A DNA stretch of 64,000 bases from Calliphora vicina. Taxonomy: Eukaryota; Arthropoda; Insecta; Diptera; Calliphoridae. Of the stretch, positions 1-11,922 are shown piece after piece. The stretch is from NCBI RefSeq assembly GCF_958450345.1, contig NC_088780.1, positions 94,376,226-94,440,225 on the forward strand, in the 5' to 3' direction. Position 1 is the first letter of the stretch. Every line of letters begins with the position of its first letter. Both the position numbers and the translations under genes were made by a program. The notes under the pieces are model-generated. The model made no database searches and was not told the DNA's origin. It saw nothing but the letters and a program-made list of their open reading frames with translations.

Positions 1-8
1 CGATATAA

Positions 9-511
9 CGTCCCCTCAATAAAACAATAGTGTACAAGCATATACACCATTTTTATTGCATAATAGGAATCTACATAACTGATTCTATATGTGGTCAAAA
101 TTTGTTAAAATTCTACTTCCACAAAGTGGGTCAAAAGATCAATTGAAATATTCACCCCTATCGGCAATAACATGTGAAATTTTGTTCCCATGAAATATTC
201 ATTTCCCTCGAAGGGAAAATTGCTATCGGGAATATCATGATGAACTTTACATTCACAATAGTTGATTTTGTTCGTAACAGCTGTTTATTGTTTACAAAAT
301 TCCATCTAAAAATTTCACAACAAGGGGAATTTTTTTCACGTGAACAAAGTTGATGAACGAAAAAAGGAAAAGGGAAAATATTTCATGTGAAATGTTGATT
401 CGCGATAGGGTTGATTACTTTTGTTCTAGATGTCTACTACCACAAAAATTTTAAACTCAATTATTTCGAAATGGCAAAAAAATTATACACTATTGTTTTA
501 TTAAGGGGACG
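9..511. repeat. TIR element (MITE-like), 503 bp, outer of a nested pair
   Basis: The left end CGTCCCCTCAATAAAACA at 9 is mirrored at 484-511 by a reverse complement ending TTAAGGGGACG, about 26 bp with one or two mismatches. No coding potential is visible inside. The interior holds a second element (147-412) found elsewhere without these ends, so this looks like one non-autonomous element carrying another. Target duplication is unclear (ATA beside both ends, with one extra base on the left). Family unknown. Confidence 0.6.
147..412 (-). repeat. MITE family A, copy 1 (nested)
   Basis: About 265 bp starting TTCACCCCTATCGGCAATAA and ending with the complement of a similar sequence (CGCGATAGGG). 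It is an inverted copy of 2697-2946 and shares its inner part with 6932-7074. Shared landmarks are the AACAGCTGTT palindrome with its TTACGAAC/GTTCGTAA flank, and the CACGTGAA and CATGTGAAAT motifs. Non-coding; the superfamily cannot be told from the sequence. Confidence 0.65.
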
Positions 512-2180
512 ATAAGACCACAACGATGACAATTTATTTAGAATATTGTTAACCTGTTCCGCATCGTCTCTGAAGTTTTAAAATGCATTTAATGTGGAGG
601 TGGGGGAATAAATGCATCTGAGAGAATAAAAATTAAGAAGAATAAGGCCAAATGCGATTTGAATTCTGGGGATTTTGGGAGCAAACCCTAAAAGAATATG
701 TATATGAAAATTAGATATACATATATAGTACAAAGAAAGCTTTTTACAAACTAACCTATATTGTATAGGATTCGAATATATAATAGACATGAGCTTGAGA
801 TTAAGATATATTATAATAGCATCATACTGGCTTGAACTAAAACTGAACTTGGTGTAGTATTTTCCAATGTATATATATTTTTATTCTGTCTCACTTTTAT
901 ATTCATTTGTCAATATTATAAGTTATTTTATATATGTATATTTCAAATGTTTCAAAACTCTATGTATATTTCATTTTTAATTAACTAAAATATTGCTTCA
1001 GACTGTAGCACGCATTAATACGAAATGATACAACAAATAAAATATAAAAACTACAAAAAAAAAAAAACTAAAAAAATGCTTTAAAAAAGAATTTAAATTT
1101 TCCAACATATAAAAATTAGGGACCCACTAAAAACAAATCAATTGAATTCTTAAAATATAAATTATATATAATTGCTTCATTTTGAAAACACATAAATAAT
1201 AATAAATTAATAAATATAAAAACTAAAACAAAGTGCAATAATATTAAACAAATAATTGAGTATAATTCTTTTTATTTAACTCCAATATGTAAAAAGTCTC
1301 CAGCAAAAAAAAGAAAATATACTCGTATAAAACAAAGAATAATAGAAAAAATATTTACAAACAAAATTAAATATAAAATAATAATAAAAACCAACCAACT
1401 GACTTGACTGTAGTTACATAAAAATCAAATATTTTTGTTTAATGAAATTAAAATAAAAACCAATAAAACTCACACACTAATTAAACTAATTAAAATGTTT
1501 AACGGCATTTTACATTTAAATTTAATTATAAAAAAAAATAATAAAAAATGCAACTCATAAAAATGTAAAGATATGTTCAAATATTCAAAAATAACAGAAA
1601 ACTGAAAATGTAATGAAAATATTTAAAAAAGGGTTTGAGAAAAAAGTGCTAATTCGATGAGTGAAAATATAAACAAATTGATAACAAAACAAAAAATATA
1701 ATAAAAATAAATTATATTTAATGGACAACTTTTTTTTTTTTTTGTAATAATAAATAAATAAATTTAGTTAATATCGGTTTTTATAGCATATAAAATGGCG
1801 TTTGTATATTAAGACTTACCAATAAAATACATATAAAGAATACAAGAACATTAATTTATAAGTTTTATGCTATTTGTAAACTAAATAATATAATAATTAC
1901 AAACAAATATTATTATTATTAATGAAAATAAAAAAAACACAAATACTGATTATATTAAAATTATGTAAAAAATTCATATATTAATTTAAAAAAAAAAACA
2001 AATGACCCTAGCATCCGATAAATGATCATGATATAGAAATATGCAAAAAAAATTAAATGAAAAAAAAAATAAATAAAGAAATTTATTCTAAAAACTAAAA
2101 AACACTAAAAATATTCATTGTTTTTCATTTCAAAGAAGTTAAAGTGCTGTAAAAACTTAAACAAATTTATTATAAATTAG
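512..2180. other. Gene-free AT-rich DNA
   Basis: No recognisable gene. From about 1000 to 2160 the sequence is extremely AT-rich, with A-runs and TAAA-type low complexity. The few short open frames are chance products. Confidence 0.6.
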
Positions 2181-2583
2181 AATTTTGCGTCGGTAATTCC
2201 AAGGATCGGCTACGGATTCAGATAGTCATGCTTACAGGGCACTGCTTAATTTTTGCGCAAGCAAGGAACTTAAACGTTACTTCCAAATACTTCTGTAGAA
2301 GTTGTCATGATGATGTTGAGATGGAAACTATCGAACACCATCTCTGTCTTTACCCTGATTTATCGGTGACTCGGTAGTCCTTTTCTGCATCACCTGACGG
2401 ATCTATCGAGGGTGGAAGGATCAGTTTATTCGTGTATCGAGATGATTCGACAACAAATCCCACACCAACATGTGAAGGACCTGTTTTGAGGATCTGAACA
2501 TGATCCATTAAAGTATCACAAAGTTACCAATTCAAGGACCCACATGAGCTGGTGCAACTGGCTGCCTTTATAACCTAACCTAA
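2181..2583 (+). pseudogene. 3' fragment of a jockey/R1-type non-LTR retrotransposon (LINE)
   Basis: Frame 2222-2377 translates to a peptide with LTGHCLI, then CRSCHDDVEMETIEHHLC. This is the histidine/cysteine-rich C-terminal motif (CxxC..ETxEHxLxxCP) found after the RNase H domain of insect LINEs. A second short in-frame trace near 2530-2575 reads like HELVQLAAF, and the fragment ends in a CCTAACCTAA-type tail at about 2583. It is broken by stops and truncated at its 5' side, so it is a dead copy. Confidence 0.75.
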
Positions 2584-2696
2584 ATATTAAGCGGTTGATA
2601 GGGTTCTTAAATAAGGTTCCGTGCAAAAATTCCGGGGCAGCGAAGAACTCAGGAAAACAATAAGTTTAAACACTGTATTCTAATTTAGTTTCCAAT

Positions 2697-2946
2697 TTTA
2701 ATTTGACAAAACATAATCACCCCTATCGCGAATCAATATTTCACATGAAATATTTTCCTTTATTCGTTCATCAACTTCACGTGAAAAGATTCTCCTTGTT
2801 TTGAGATTTTTAGATGTTAACAATAAACAGCTGTTACGAACAAAATTAACTATTGTGAAAAGTTCATGGAAATTTCACGATAGCAATTTTCCCTTCTAGG
2901 GAAATGGATATTTCAAATTCCACATGTTATTGCCGAAGGGGTGAAT
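2697..2946 (+). repeat. MITE family A, copy 2
   Basis: About 250 bp, opposite orientation to 147-412. It begins ATCACCCCTATCGCGAATCA and ends GCCGAAGGGGTGAATATT, so the ends are imperfect inverted repeats of CACCCCTATCG. It lacks the outer TIRs of the 9-511 element, which shows family A moved independently. Confidence 0.65.
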
Positions 2947-3607
2947 ATTCTTATCGCTCAACTCCCATCCGATTTCAAAGATTTTTTTATATTTTTGGAA
3001 AGCGCATTTATCTCTTATTATTTCCAAGTTATAGGCCTTTCAAATTTTTTTGGACCGAATGGACTCAAATTTTTTTGTTAGTTAGATACTAAATTACCAA
3101 TAATAAGAATTTTGCTGTTTTTTGGGCGAAAAGATGACTTAACACTTTTTTTTATTAAAAAAAAAACTTTCTTTAACAACATATAACAATTTTATGTTTT
3201 CCTGTAAGGTATCTTTACGGAGAACATTTTGGTATAAAAAACATATCCTCTTTTCCGAATATGTCGCCCCTAAACCTTTCGGAATTTGACATATTTTTTT
3301 TTATCAAAATTTCAACTTTGGGTCACATGTTCTAAAATCCCATAGCAGGGATCAGAAAACAAAAAAAAGCTGCTTTGGAAATCTTGATGTGTTCTCTATT
3401 TATCTCCAAAGTATTTTACCAGCCACGATGGAAATGTGGCAATTGTAAAAATACCATTTTTGGGATTTTCGTTCCTATTTTTAGGAATTGCGGAATTCAC
3501 TTTGACCTTTTGACAAGTTTTTTTTTTTACACTTTGTTATTTAGAATGACAAATTTAAAAAGCGTTGAAAATTTCATTGAGTTTTGTTAATAAATAAAGA
3601 CTTTATT
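2947..3607. other. Gene-free DNA
   Basis: No coding signal. It resembles decayed intergenic repeat sequence with several T/A homopolymers; nothing can be named. Confidence 0.5.
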
Positions 3608-3753
3608 AAATATTTATTTGCCCAATTCTCAATTGGTGTCTTAGCGTTGTATGTCGTAATTTTTTATCAACGTTTTGTTTTTGTTTCAAAAAATTAGTTT
3701 GAAAAATATTTATGACATACAATACTACGACATCAATTGTGAATTGGGCAATT
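3608..3753. repeat. Small TIR element (MITE family B), about 145 bp
   Basis: The left end TTGCCCAATTCTCAATTG is matched in reverse complement by the right end CAATTGTGAATTGGGCAA, with GGTGTC/GACATC continuing the arms. The interior has T-rich sequence with ATGTCGT/ATGACATAC inverted pairs. A decayed relative lies at 5388-5490. Non-coding. Confidence 0.65.
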
Positions 3754-5387
3754 GAGTTTCTAAAACTAAAACTTGTATCAAAATTTTAATTAGGAACAAA
3801 CATTAGGGACAATTTGATCCACATTTATTCCGAACTAATTTTTTTTTGTTTAGATACGTTAATTTTTGGTCTTACAAAAAGTTTCAAATCAATATCTCAA
3901 TTAGATTCAAAAATATGCCACTTTTAAAACTCAGTTCTTCAAAAATATTGCAATGTGCATCACATATGATGCACAGCAAGTTTTATTCACAAGCTCGTGC
4001 ATCGCATATAGTTCACAAAGACTTTCACTTATTCTACAGATTAGACATCTGAGTAGAGGAAACTTTATAAAATAATAATTTAAAAAATATTTAAAGGTAA
4101 AGACAGCGATTTATATGTGCTAAAATGTCATAACTTGAATTGTTATATTTTTATGACTTTTGACATTGTGATGATTTAGATTTTCATTAATAAAAAAAAC
4201 TAATTTTGAAATTTATTTAAAGAACTCATTTAGACTGTGTACTTTATTTATAGTACATATTTAAATTTGTTCAATAATAATAATCTTTGATAATATTTAT
4301 TGCGATATTCATAAAATAGTGAAAAAATGAAATAATATAAAATAAAAATATGACTTTATAAAAAAACATATACTAAAAGCAGCAAAATATGCTATCGATA
4401 CATAATTGTTCATACCTCCCATATAAGGCCCACTTCCGAATATAATAAGTCTAAGTTTAATTACGAATTACGGTAGTATGAAGTATGATATCGATATTAT
4501 TTTTCGATATGAAAGTTCAATCCGATCACGATTGTTGCAAATCGGACCAGCATTTGCATGAAAATCGCAGACCTTATTACTAACTGTGTTAGCTGAATTC
4601 TATTTATTGATAATTGTTTAAAACTATGTTTTTTTCTTTGGTGAAATATCAAACAAAATACTTTCGCTTTTATTTCACAAACTACATAAATAAAAGTCAC
4701 AGATTAGATTAATAATAATATTGTTTTGTTTGTAGTGTACATATTTATTAGAAGAATTTAAATATTTTATAAACTTATGATTATTGCCTGAATAAGTATT
4801 CAACATAAAAAAACACACCCAAAATACAAATTTGAAAGAATTGATAAGATTTGTTATTAAAATAGTAATGACGACAAAACTAAAAACTAACAAATATTGA
4901 ATAAGATCAGATGATCGAGAAGTGCTTAAGAAGACAGTGACGACAAAACAAATGAAAAGATTACAGTTTGGTAAAAACTAACCATAAAATAATTTACTTT
5001 ACAGCTAATAATTAATATTGCATAATTTAGTATATTGTATACAATTCAATCGATGAAATATTCATTTAATTAATATTATTTATTTAAAGAATTTTGAGTT
5101 ACAGAGAAGGTTTATTTATTTTATATTTAAAGTGCTTGTCAGAATATATCCTCTAGGAAAAACGGAATTGACTCAGAACCGGTAAAGTGAGTGGTTTATC
5201 TTGGTTAGTTACCGGTTCTAGTTCTAAAACTTTATATGAAAGAAAACAAGTAAAATTGCTACATTCACCAGTGCTGAATCTTTTACACCTTTCATCAAAG
5301 TTTAATTTAAGATATCGATTGAAAACTATTTTTGGTGAAAAGAAATTGTTTGTAAAAGAAGTCGGGTTAACAATAATTTTCCGATTA
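3754..5387. other. Gene-free AT-rich DNA
   Basis: No gene or identifiable element. Short open frames here show no domain or codon signal. A CATATAAGGCCCACTTCCG segment near 4420-4440 reads like common fly repeat debris but is too short to assign. Confidence 0.45.
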
Positions 5388-5490
5388 CGTTGTATGTCGT
5401 TAGTTTTTTTTTATTAATGTTTTGTTTTTGTTTCGAAAAATTAGTTTGAAACATATTTATGACATACGACACCGATTGTGAATTGGACGA
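5388..5490. repeat. MITE family B, decayed copy
   Basis: Shares the T-rich core and the TTTATGACATAC arm with 3608-3753 and ends GATTGTGAATTGG. The left outer arm is missing or mutated. Confidence 0.5.
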
Positions 5491-6043
5491 ATGTTTCGAA
5501 TAATCTAAAAAATAGTATTCTAATAATTCCTCTTAATGAATTTGTATATATAATAGCTTAAAACAAACAATACCTCTGGCCTATTAAAGCATCCAAACTA
5601 TAATGATAACTTTGTGTATTATGAACAAACTGAAAAGTACGACTGTAGTTTGTGAATTATCTCAAAACTATTTATTTATTACTATTATCTTTTAAAAATC
5701 AATTACATAAATAAACAAACAAATTGATAATAAATTGTATTTATTGCAAATACTAACAATTACCAGTAGTAAAAGTTTTAGAGTATTGAGCATGTGTCGA
5801 AAAATTTAGCAGGTACTTAAGTGGAACTTGTCGATCAAAGTAGAAAGTAGTTAATAGTATTTTTTTGTTTTGTTTTATTAGATTCAAATTGTTCTTATCA
5901 CCAGAAGCAACATAATACACAGAATCTCGTTATAATTTACTAATCAATGAACAAAAATATATATATATATATATTGTTTATTGATAGCATGATAAGACGC
6001 TATTAACCCATTTTGAAGTTGTGTTCAAGTATGTTTATAGTAT
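5491..6043. other. Gene-free DNA with a short (TA)n run
   Basis: No gene. A (TA)-microsatellite of about 18 bp lies near 5957-5975. Confidence 0.45.
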
Positions 6044-6794
6044 TGTTACGAAATTGCATTATCAATTTGAATTTAACGGTCTGTAATGGCTGCTTGCAAC
6101 ATTCATAATGTTTATCAACATTTCCAGCGGTAGAAACTTCTACTAATAAACTATGTTGATAACACGCTGTTATTAACATTGGATAGGATTCACATACAGG
6201 TTATATAGAGTCAGTTACCTTACCATTTACCTTAAACAGTCAGTTAAAAAGACATAGACAGTCCAATACACTTTCTAAAGTACAATACCCTATGAACGTT
6301 CAAAGTGACTACACACTAGGTTACTTAGAGTCACAAAAGTGATAACTGACTTCATGCTAGATTAGATGGAATGTCAGTATGCTTAAGCATAAAGAAAATA
6401 AAGTGTATGAGAATTATATCAACACAATTTATATAAAACCAGTATGTACGAATTATTCACAAAAAAGTGCAGTACAGATTACATACAGACACATAAGTGT
6501 CTTCACGTTAGATTACATGGAATGTATAAAGTAACCAATTGATTTCTGACTTCAAATGACCCATAATATATAAATTGGAGTCAGCCAAGTGGTCAGACAT
6601 TAGTGACAAATACAGTCTATAAGGACTACATTGACTTCTAGCTTAGCTTCTGGGTTTTTAAATTATTGTTGTGTACTTTTTAATAAATAAAGAGTTGTAA
6701 TTTTTAAACTACCTGGTGCTTATATTCATAATTAAAAAGAAATGGAATATTTAAAGGAAATAAACCACCGCTTTTAAAAGGTAAAAACGTAACA
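6044..6794 (+). repeat. Solo LTR-like repeat, 751 bp
   Basis: Begins TGTTACG and ends CGTAACA, that is TG...CA with short inverted ends, as in retroviral-type and gypsy LTRs. An AATAAATAAAGAG polyadenylation-like signal lies about 110 bp before the right end. The first ~130 bp and last ~120 bp match 34709-35692, while the middle differs. No gag/pol sequence adjoins, so it is probably a solo LTR. The flanking bases do not give a clean target duplication. An unrelated repeat with the same ends cannot be excluded. Confidence 0.55.
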
Positions 6795-6931
6795 ATATAT
6801 ATAAAATTCATAGAAATAATTTAGCTTTCAATATTAAATTGTTCATTAGGTCTTTTGAAACTGTTTAAAAATGGTTGAGCTACTAACAATTTTCACCATC
6901 GGAGTCCATATAGCCATGGCCGTGGAAGATG

Positions 6932-7074
6932 AAATTTTGTAAACAATAAACAGCTGTTACGAACAGAATTAACAATTGTGAATGAAAATTTCATGGAAAT
7001 ATCACGATAGCAATTTTCCCTTCGTGGGAAATGGATATTTTATGGGAACAAAATTTCACATGTTATTATATCTC
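6932..7074 (+). repeat. MITE family A, truncated copy 3
   Basis: Matches the inner-to-right half of 2697-2946 (AACAGCTGTTACGAAC through the CACATGTTATT end region). It lies about 260 bp before the threonine dehydratase start codon, in what is probably the promoter region. Confidence 0.6.
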
Positions 7075-7332
7075 ATCTGATTAATAAGCAATTGCCTCGG
7101 CATGGGTTAATACAGTGTGATTTCCTGTATATATTTGTTGCTATTGAAATCACTTGTACATTAAAACAACAAAATCTTAAGTTAACAATTAATGAATTAT
7201 GAACAATACTGTTCAGTTTATTTGTAAAATCGCACGAGTGAAGGCAGAGTTTCTAATCCACTAGCTAAATCACTTAAAAGAAAAAAAATATAGTAAAAGT
7301 TTTTAACAAAAATTATCAAAAAATAAAAAAAT

Positions 7333-10300
7333 ATGTCGAGTGCACAAAATGGTGTAGAAATTGCTACCAATGGCAAGGCCAAAACTACAAGTGCTGCCAA
7401 GCCCTCAGTTAAAGAAAGAAATAATAGTTTTACTGTTGTACCCAATCCTAAGTTAACTGTACCTAAAGTATTTGAGGCTAACGATGAGATTTTAGATCCT
7501 TTCTGCGATCCAAGAAATCCTCAGAAAATATCATTCCATGACATAACTTCGGCAGCATTTTTAATAAAGGATGGCGTAGAAAGAACTCCCTGTCCGGTAA
7601 GTTGTAAAATTTAAAAACACAAACTCATAAGTATTTGAATATTTAAATTATTTTACATATATTATTTTAAGCGCTCTACTACTTCAGATTCTTATGGCAT
7701 GGATTTGTATTTAAAAAAGGATTTCTTGCAATATACTGGCAGGTAATTAAACAAAAATCTTATAAATCTTATCTGAATTTAAAAAAAAATATTACATTTT
7801 AATATAAATGTTGTAATTTTCCAAATGATGTATTTATTTCTTAATTAATGTTACATTTTCCATTTCACGTGATTTTGATTAAAACCGTTTTACTGCTAGA
7901 AGAACCTCCAGACATCTGCTCATAATTCTCAAGTGTTTATAAAGTAAAACTGATAAAATGGTCCATTTATTAATTATGAATACTTATATTTATGTACGAA
8001 GTTAGTTCATTGCATGTTACAGTCTACTAAATATATAATATATAACCGATAGTATTTTCTATAAAAATTCCAGTAATATGCAGATTAATAGAAATATACT
8101 CACTTGTACTTTTGCATTATCTTTGCAGATCAAAGGTTTTCTTTATTTTGTTTGTTTAAAATTCAAACAAAATTCCAAATATTTCTGTTCAGTAGTCAGT
8201 GTTTGTACAAAAAAATAATTTGTCAAAGTGATAAACCGAAACTAATTAATAAGTTATTTAAAAATGACGTAAATTGATTATCACCTTAAATTATTTTTAA
8301 CAGTTTCAAGTTTAGAAAATTGCATCTCTTTTTCTTGAAATATATCCGGTTATAAATCTGATATTCCAGTTGTATCCTGATATTAGTTTTCATTAGAGCA
8401 TGTTTGGTTTTAAGGTTTTTATCACATGCATTTTTTCTTTAAGTGAAAGTCCAATCAATCCATCCATTTCATCGGATCTTATCAGTTTGTATATCAGCAT
8501 ATACTATACATGTATTTTTATAATTATTATATCGTAAAAATTAGTCTTATCGTATGCTAATATTTACAAGTAGTGCACAGCTAAAAAATTCTACTGCTTT
8601 TGATTACTCTATACACTTCAATACCTCTTTCCATTCTGTGTACTCAATAATGCTCGACACTTTTAAGAAGTAATATTGAAAGTAATGTAAACGTTTTAAA
8701 TATTTATATAAGTTGACGAACATCACTGGAAACGGTTTTTTAGAATATCTTCTGAATTTGAGAGTGTTTCTGAAGTTATTTGACACAATTTGTAATGTAC
8801 TCAGCAAGACCTATAACCCACGCACAGTGCTTTAGAAACGATTTTTTGGAAATAATTCGGTATCTCGAGAACTATTGGAGATATTTTTATGAAATTTCAC
8901 ATGGTTCGAGATGAGGTGTTTTCAAATTTATACTCCGAATGAGCTGTAGGTAGGTTATATCTATTAGTTGAAGAGATATTCAGGTTTATTGATTTATTAT
9001 ACCCTTCGCCATGAGTGGCAAGGGTGGCCCCGTGTAATTTTTCCATTTGGATTTACTTTAATTTAACTTCTATGTCATCACTTTTGAGCTTGAAGTGTAT
9101 CCTTGGAAAAGTCAGATCTTTTCATGTTTTGAAATAAACTACACGGGGAATGGAACAGTAATTCTAAGTGAAATTTTCTAAATTTTCCATAAAACAAACT
9201 GCGGGGTCTTTTTTCTTGTTCATCCATCTATCCAATATTTCTTCAAATTTAACTGGTTTAATTTTGTGTCCTTTCTCCAAATAATTCAAATTTAACTGGT
9301 TTAACTTTGTGTCCTTTCTCCAAATAATTAACAAACCTTTCCGAAGACACATTGGTGATCTTTGACCCTGTTTTACAATAGAATCTGCAAACCTTTTACA
9401 GCTCTCCTATTGCTACACATTTTTGCATGCCTTATACGAATATACGAGTACACATCAGTCATTATACCTGTGAATTTGATCTGCAGAAGACAATTCTTTG
9501 ACATGAGATCCACTTAAGGAGTCTGGTCATTGCTTCCTTTGATACCTTTACAAAGTGTGTTTCTTCTAAACAGGCAGTGGACGAATTAGATGTTCCCTGT
9601 AGTATAAAAGGATCAAGTTATCATTGATGGCTCGAAGACGCATGCAGGGATATTCGATAACCTTGACCTTCCGAGTTTTCAAGAATACACAAAGTTTTTC
9701 ACACTGTTAGTTCTCATGGAGTTAAGTCGAAATGTATAATTAATGTTAATGAAGATTAAACCAATACGAGGAGTTTTGGGAGATTAAGAAAAAGTTGTAT
9801 CAAAGAGAAGTACCAGGAGAAAGAGAAAAGCAGATTAATGTATCCTGTGATGTTTTTCGTTTAGGATCCGAACTCGAGGTTGTGTGGCGCAAGCATCTGG
9901 TTTTATTTGTCAATAGATAACGCTGCGGGATGCTTGACGTTCTTGGATAAGAATGTATTCGTTTTAAATACCTTAATTTTTATGACCCTGACTTGAGCGT
10001 AATAGATCTAAGGGCATTTGACAGAAACTATTGAACTTCTCATAGTAAACTCACTCAGAACAGGTTATGGTATCATGAATGTTTTTCGTTTTGGAACTGA
10101 ACTCACGGATGTGTCGCTGAAGGACCTAGTTGGACCCCACGGGGTGCATAAGTTCATGACTTTCTTGGATGATTGTGAGATCCAAATGTATTAATTTCAA
10201 ATGTCTTAGAAGAAATTTAACATGTTCTGAAATTTAACAAGTTGTGTTCTTCGGGGATTGTTTTCGATTCTAGAAAAGGATCTATTATTTTAACATCGCG

Positions 10301-11822
10301 TTATTCCAGGAGAGAACAATTTGAACCTCTCAGACAATTTACTTAGAAAATTAGTCGAACAAGATTGAAATTAATTGGCCAAATTAGTAAAATTATAACT
10401 ATTAATTTTCATTTATTTAATTTCGTTATCGCTTATTGTAATTTTTCGGAAACCAGTTAAAAGCCCGTTTACGAAATGCTGCATTTTGATATGATTTATA
10501 ATTAAAATTTGTATTTAATTTTATTCTAGTTTTAAGGAGCGTGGTGCGCGTTATGCTTTATTGTCACTAACAGAAGAACAAAAGGCAGTGGGCGTTATTT
10601 CGGCATCTCTTGGAAATCATGCCCAGGCTCTCAGTTATCATGGTTGGAAATTAAATATACCCGTTACCGTAGTTATGCCTAAGGCAGCTCCCATTATGAA
10701 AATACAAAAGTGTCGTAACTACAAGGCCAATGTTGTAGTTGAAGGTAAAGACATGTCTGAAGCCAAGGCATGGGCCATGAAAATGTCTGAAGAATTGGGT
10801 TTATTATATATCAATGGTTATGATCATCCTCATATTATGGCTGGCCAAGGTACTATTGGCTTGGAAATTTTGGAACAAGTACCAAATCCCGATGCTGTTA
10901 TAATTCCTGTAGGAGGTGGTGGTCTAATAGCTGGTATAGCTACCGCTATTAAAGCCTTGTCACCAAAAACAAAAGTTATTGTAAGACTGAACACATGTTG
11001 TTTAAAATTAAGATTTTTAATTATATTATTTCATTTTATTCAGGGTGTTGAATCTGCCAAGTGTCCCAGCTTTTCCAGAGCCATGGAAAATAATGGTCCC
11101 GTTCATACTCCTATAAAAAATACCTTGGCAGATGGTTTAGCAGTTCCCAAAGTGGGCTACAATGCATATGTTACCGCTGTGCCACTTATTGATAAAATGG
11201 TTGTGGTAGAAGAAGAATGGATTGCTTTGGCTATTTTACGTTTGGTAGAAGAAGAAAAATGTGTGGTGGAAGGAGCTGGAGCTTCTGGTTTGGCTGCTAT
11301 ATTGGCTGGTCAACTACCAGAACTTCAGGGCAAAAAGTAGGTTGAAATTTTTGTCGATTTTCTTTAAAAACTCTCTTTATAACAATATTATTTTTAGAGT
11401 TGTGATCCTATTATGTGGTGGTAATATCGATACCACTGTCTTTGGTCGTTGTCTTGAAAGAGGTTTGGCGGCTGAAGGCCGTTTAGTGAAATTTAATGTG
11501 GAAGTTAGTGATAGACCCGGTGGTATTCATGAATTGTGCCAAATACTTCACTCATTGGGTGTGTCCATTAAAGAAATTATGCATGAACGTGCTTGGCTGA
11601 AAGATATTTACACCGTTGAGGTAAGATTATTTAGTATTTTTGAATTCTTTAATATTTAATGCGTATGTTTTTAATGGAAAGGTTAAAGTAATTTGTGAGA
11701 CCTTAGACTGGAGCCATAGTATGGAATTGAAAAACAAGCTACAAGTCACTTACTCCAAGGTACAATTTTCGGAAATACCTTTAGTTATAGATGCTCAGCT
11801 CTTCGCTCAAGGCAAAAAATAA
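7333..11822 (+). CDS. Threonine dehydratase (L-threonine/L-serine ammonia-lyase), six exons
   Basis: PLP enzyme that deaminates threonine to 2-oxobutanoate and ammonia (serine to pyruvate); probably cytosolic. Exons: 7333-7596, 7672-7742, 10530-10980, 11044-11336, 11398-11620, 11682-11822. All have GT-AG borders and the joined frame is open: 480 residues. Visible features are the PLP-lysine motif SFKERGARY (K about 114, split across the 2.8-kb intron), SLGNHAQALSYHG, the phosphate-binding glycine loop PVGGGGLIAG (about 238-247), CGGNID, and a single C-terminal ACT-like regulatory domain (about 370-480, DRPGGIHELC). Length and one ACT-like domain fit the animal threonine dehydratase form; serine racemase is less likely because that enzyme is shorter. 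The start was chosen as the first ATG of an open exon ending in a clean donor. I believe the Drosophila orthologue is CG8129 (from memory). Confidence 0.93.
9242..9330. repeat. 45-bp direct tandem duplication in intron
   Basis: Two copies of TTCAAATTTAACTGGTTTAA plus TTTGTGTCCTTTCTCCAAATAA, differing at about one base. The near identity indicates a recent slippage or duplication event. Confidence 0.75.
9600..10290 (+). pseudogene. Decayed LINE fragments in intron
   Basis: At about 9622-9660 a frame reads VIIDGSKTHAGIF, resembling the DGS-containing RNase H start of jockey-type LINEs. Further on, two related stretches (about 9860-9960 and 10080-10180, both with TTTTTCGTTT near the start and TTCTTGGAT near the end) look like diverged copies of a LINE tail. 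No intact frame remains. Assignment rests on short motifs. Confidence 0.4.
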
Positions 11823-11922
11823 TGCAGCAAACCAAAAAAACGATTATACAAATTATTATTTATACATATAAATTTATATATACAAACAAGTTATTTAATA
11901 TTTATGTAAAAATTAGCATTAA

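Larger units (their letters stand above)
7743..10529 (+). other. Large intron 2 of threonine dehydratase with repeat debris
   Basis: 2787-bp intron between GTAATT and TTCTAG. It contains a decayed repeat at about 8830-9060 that includes TTATACCCTTCGCCATGAG (a mini-me-like end), a 45-bp direct duplication (9242-9330) and LINE-like debris (about 9600-10290). No exon was found inside. Confidence 0.75.

Noticed and set aside
9164..9352. 62-codon minus-strand frame with an internal peptide repeat
   Set aside because: The repeat is the 45-bp intronic tandem duplication; no homology and inside an intron of an opposite-strand gene.
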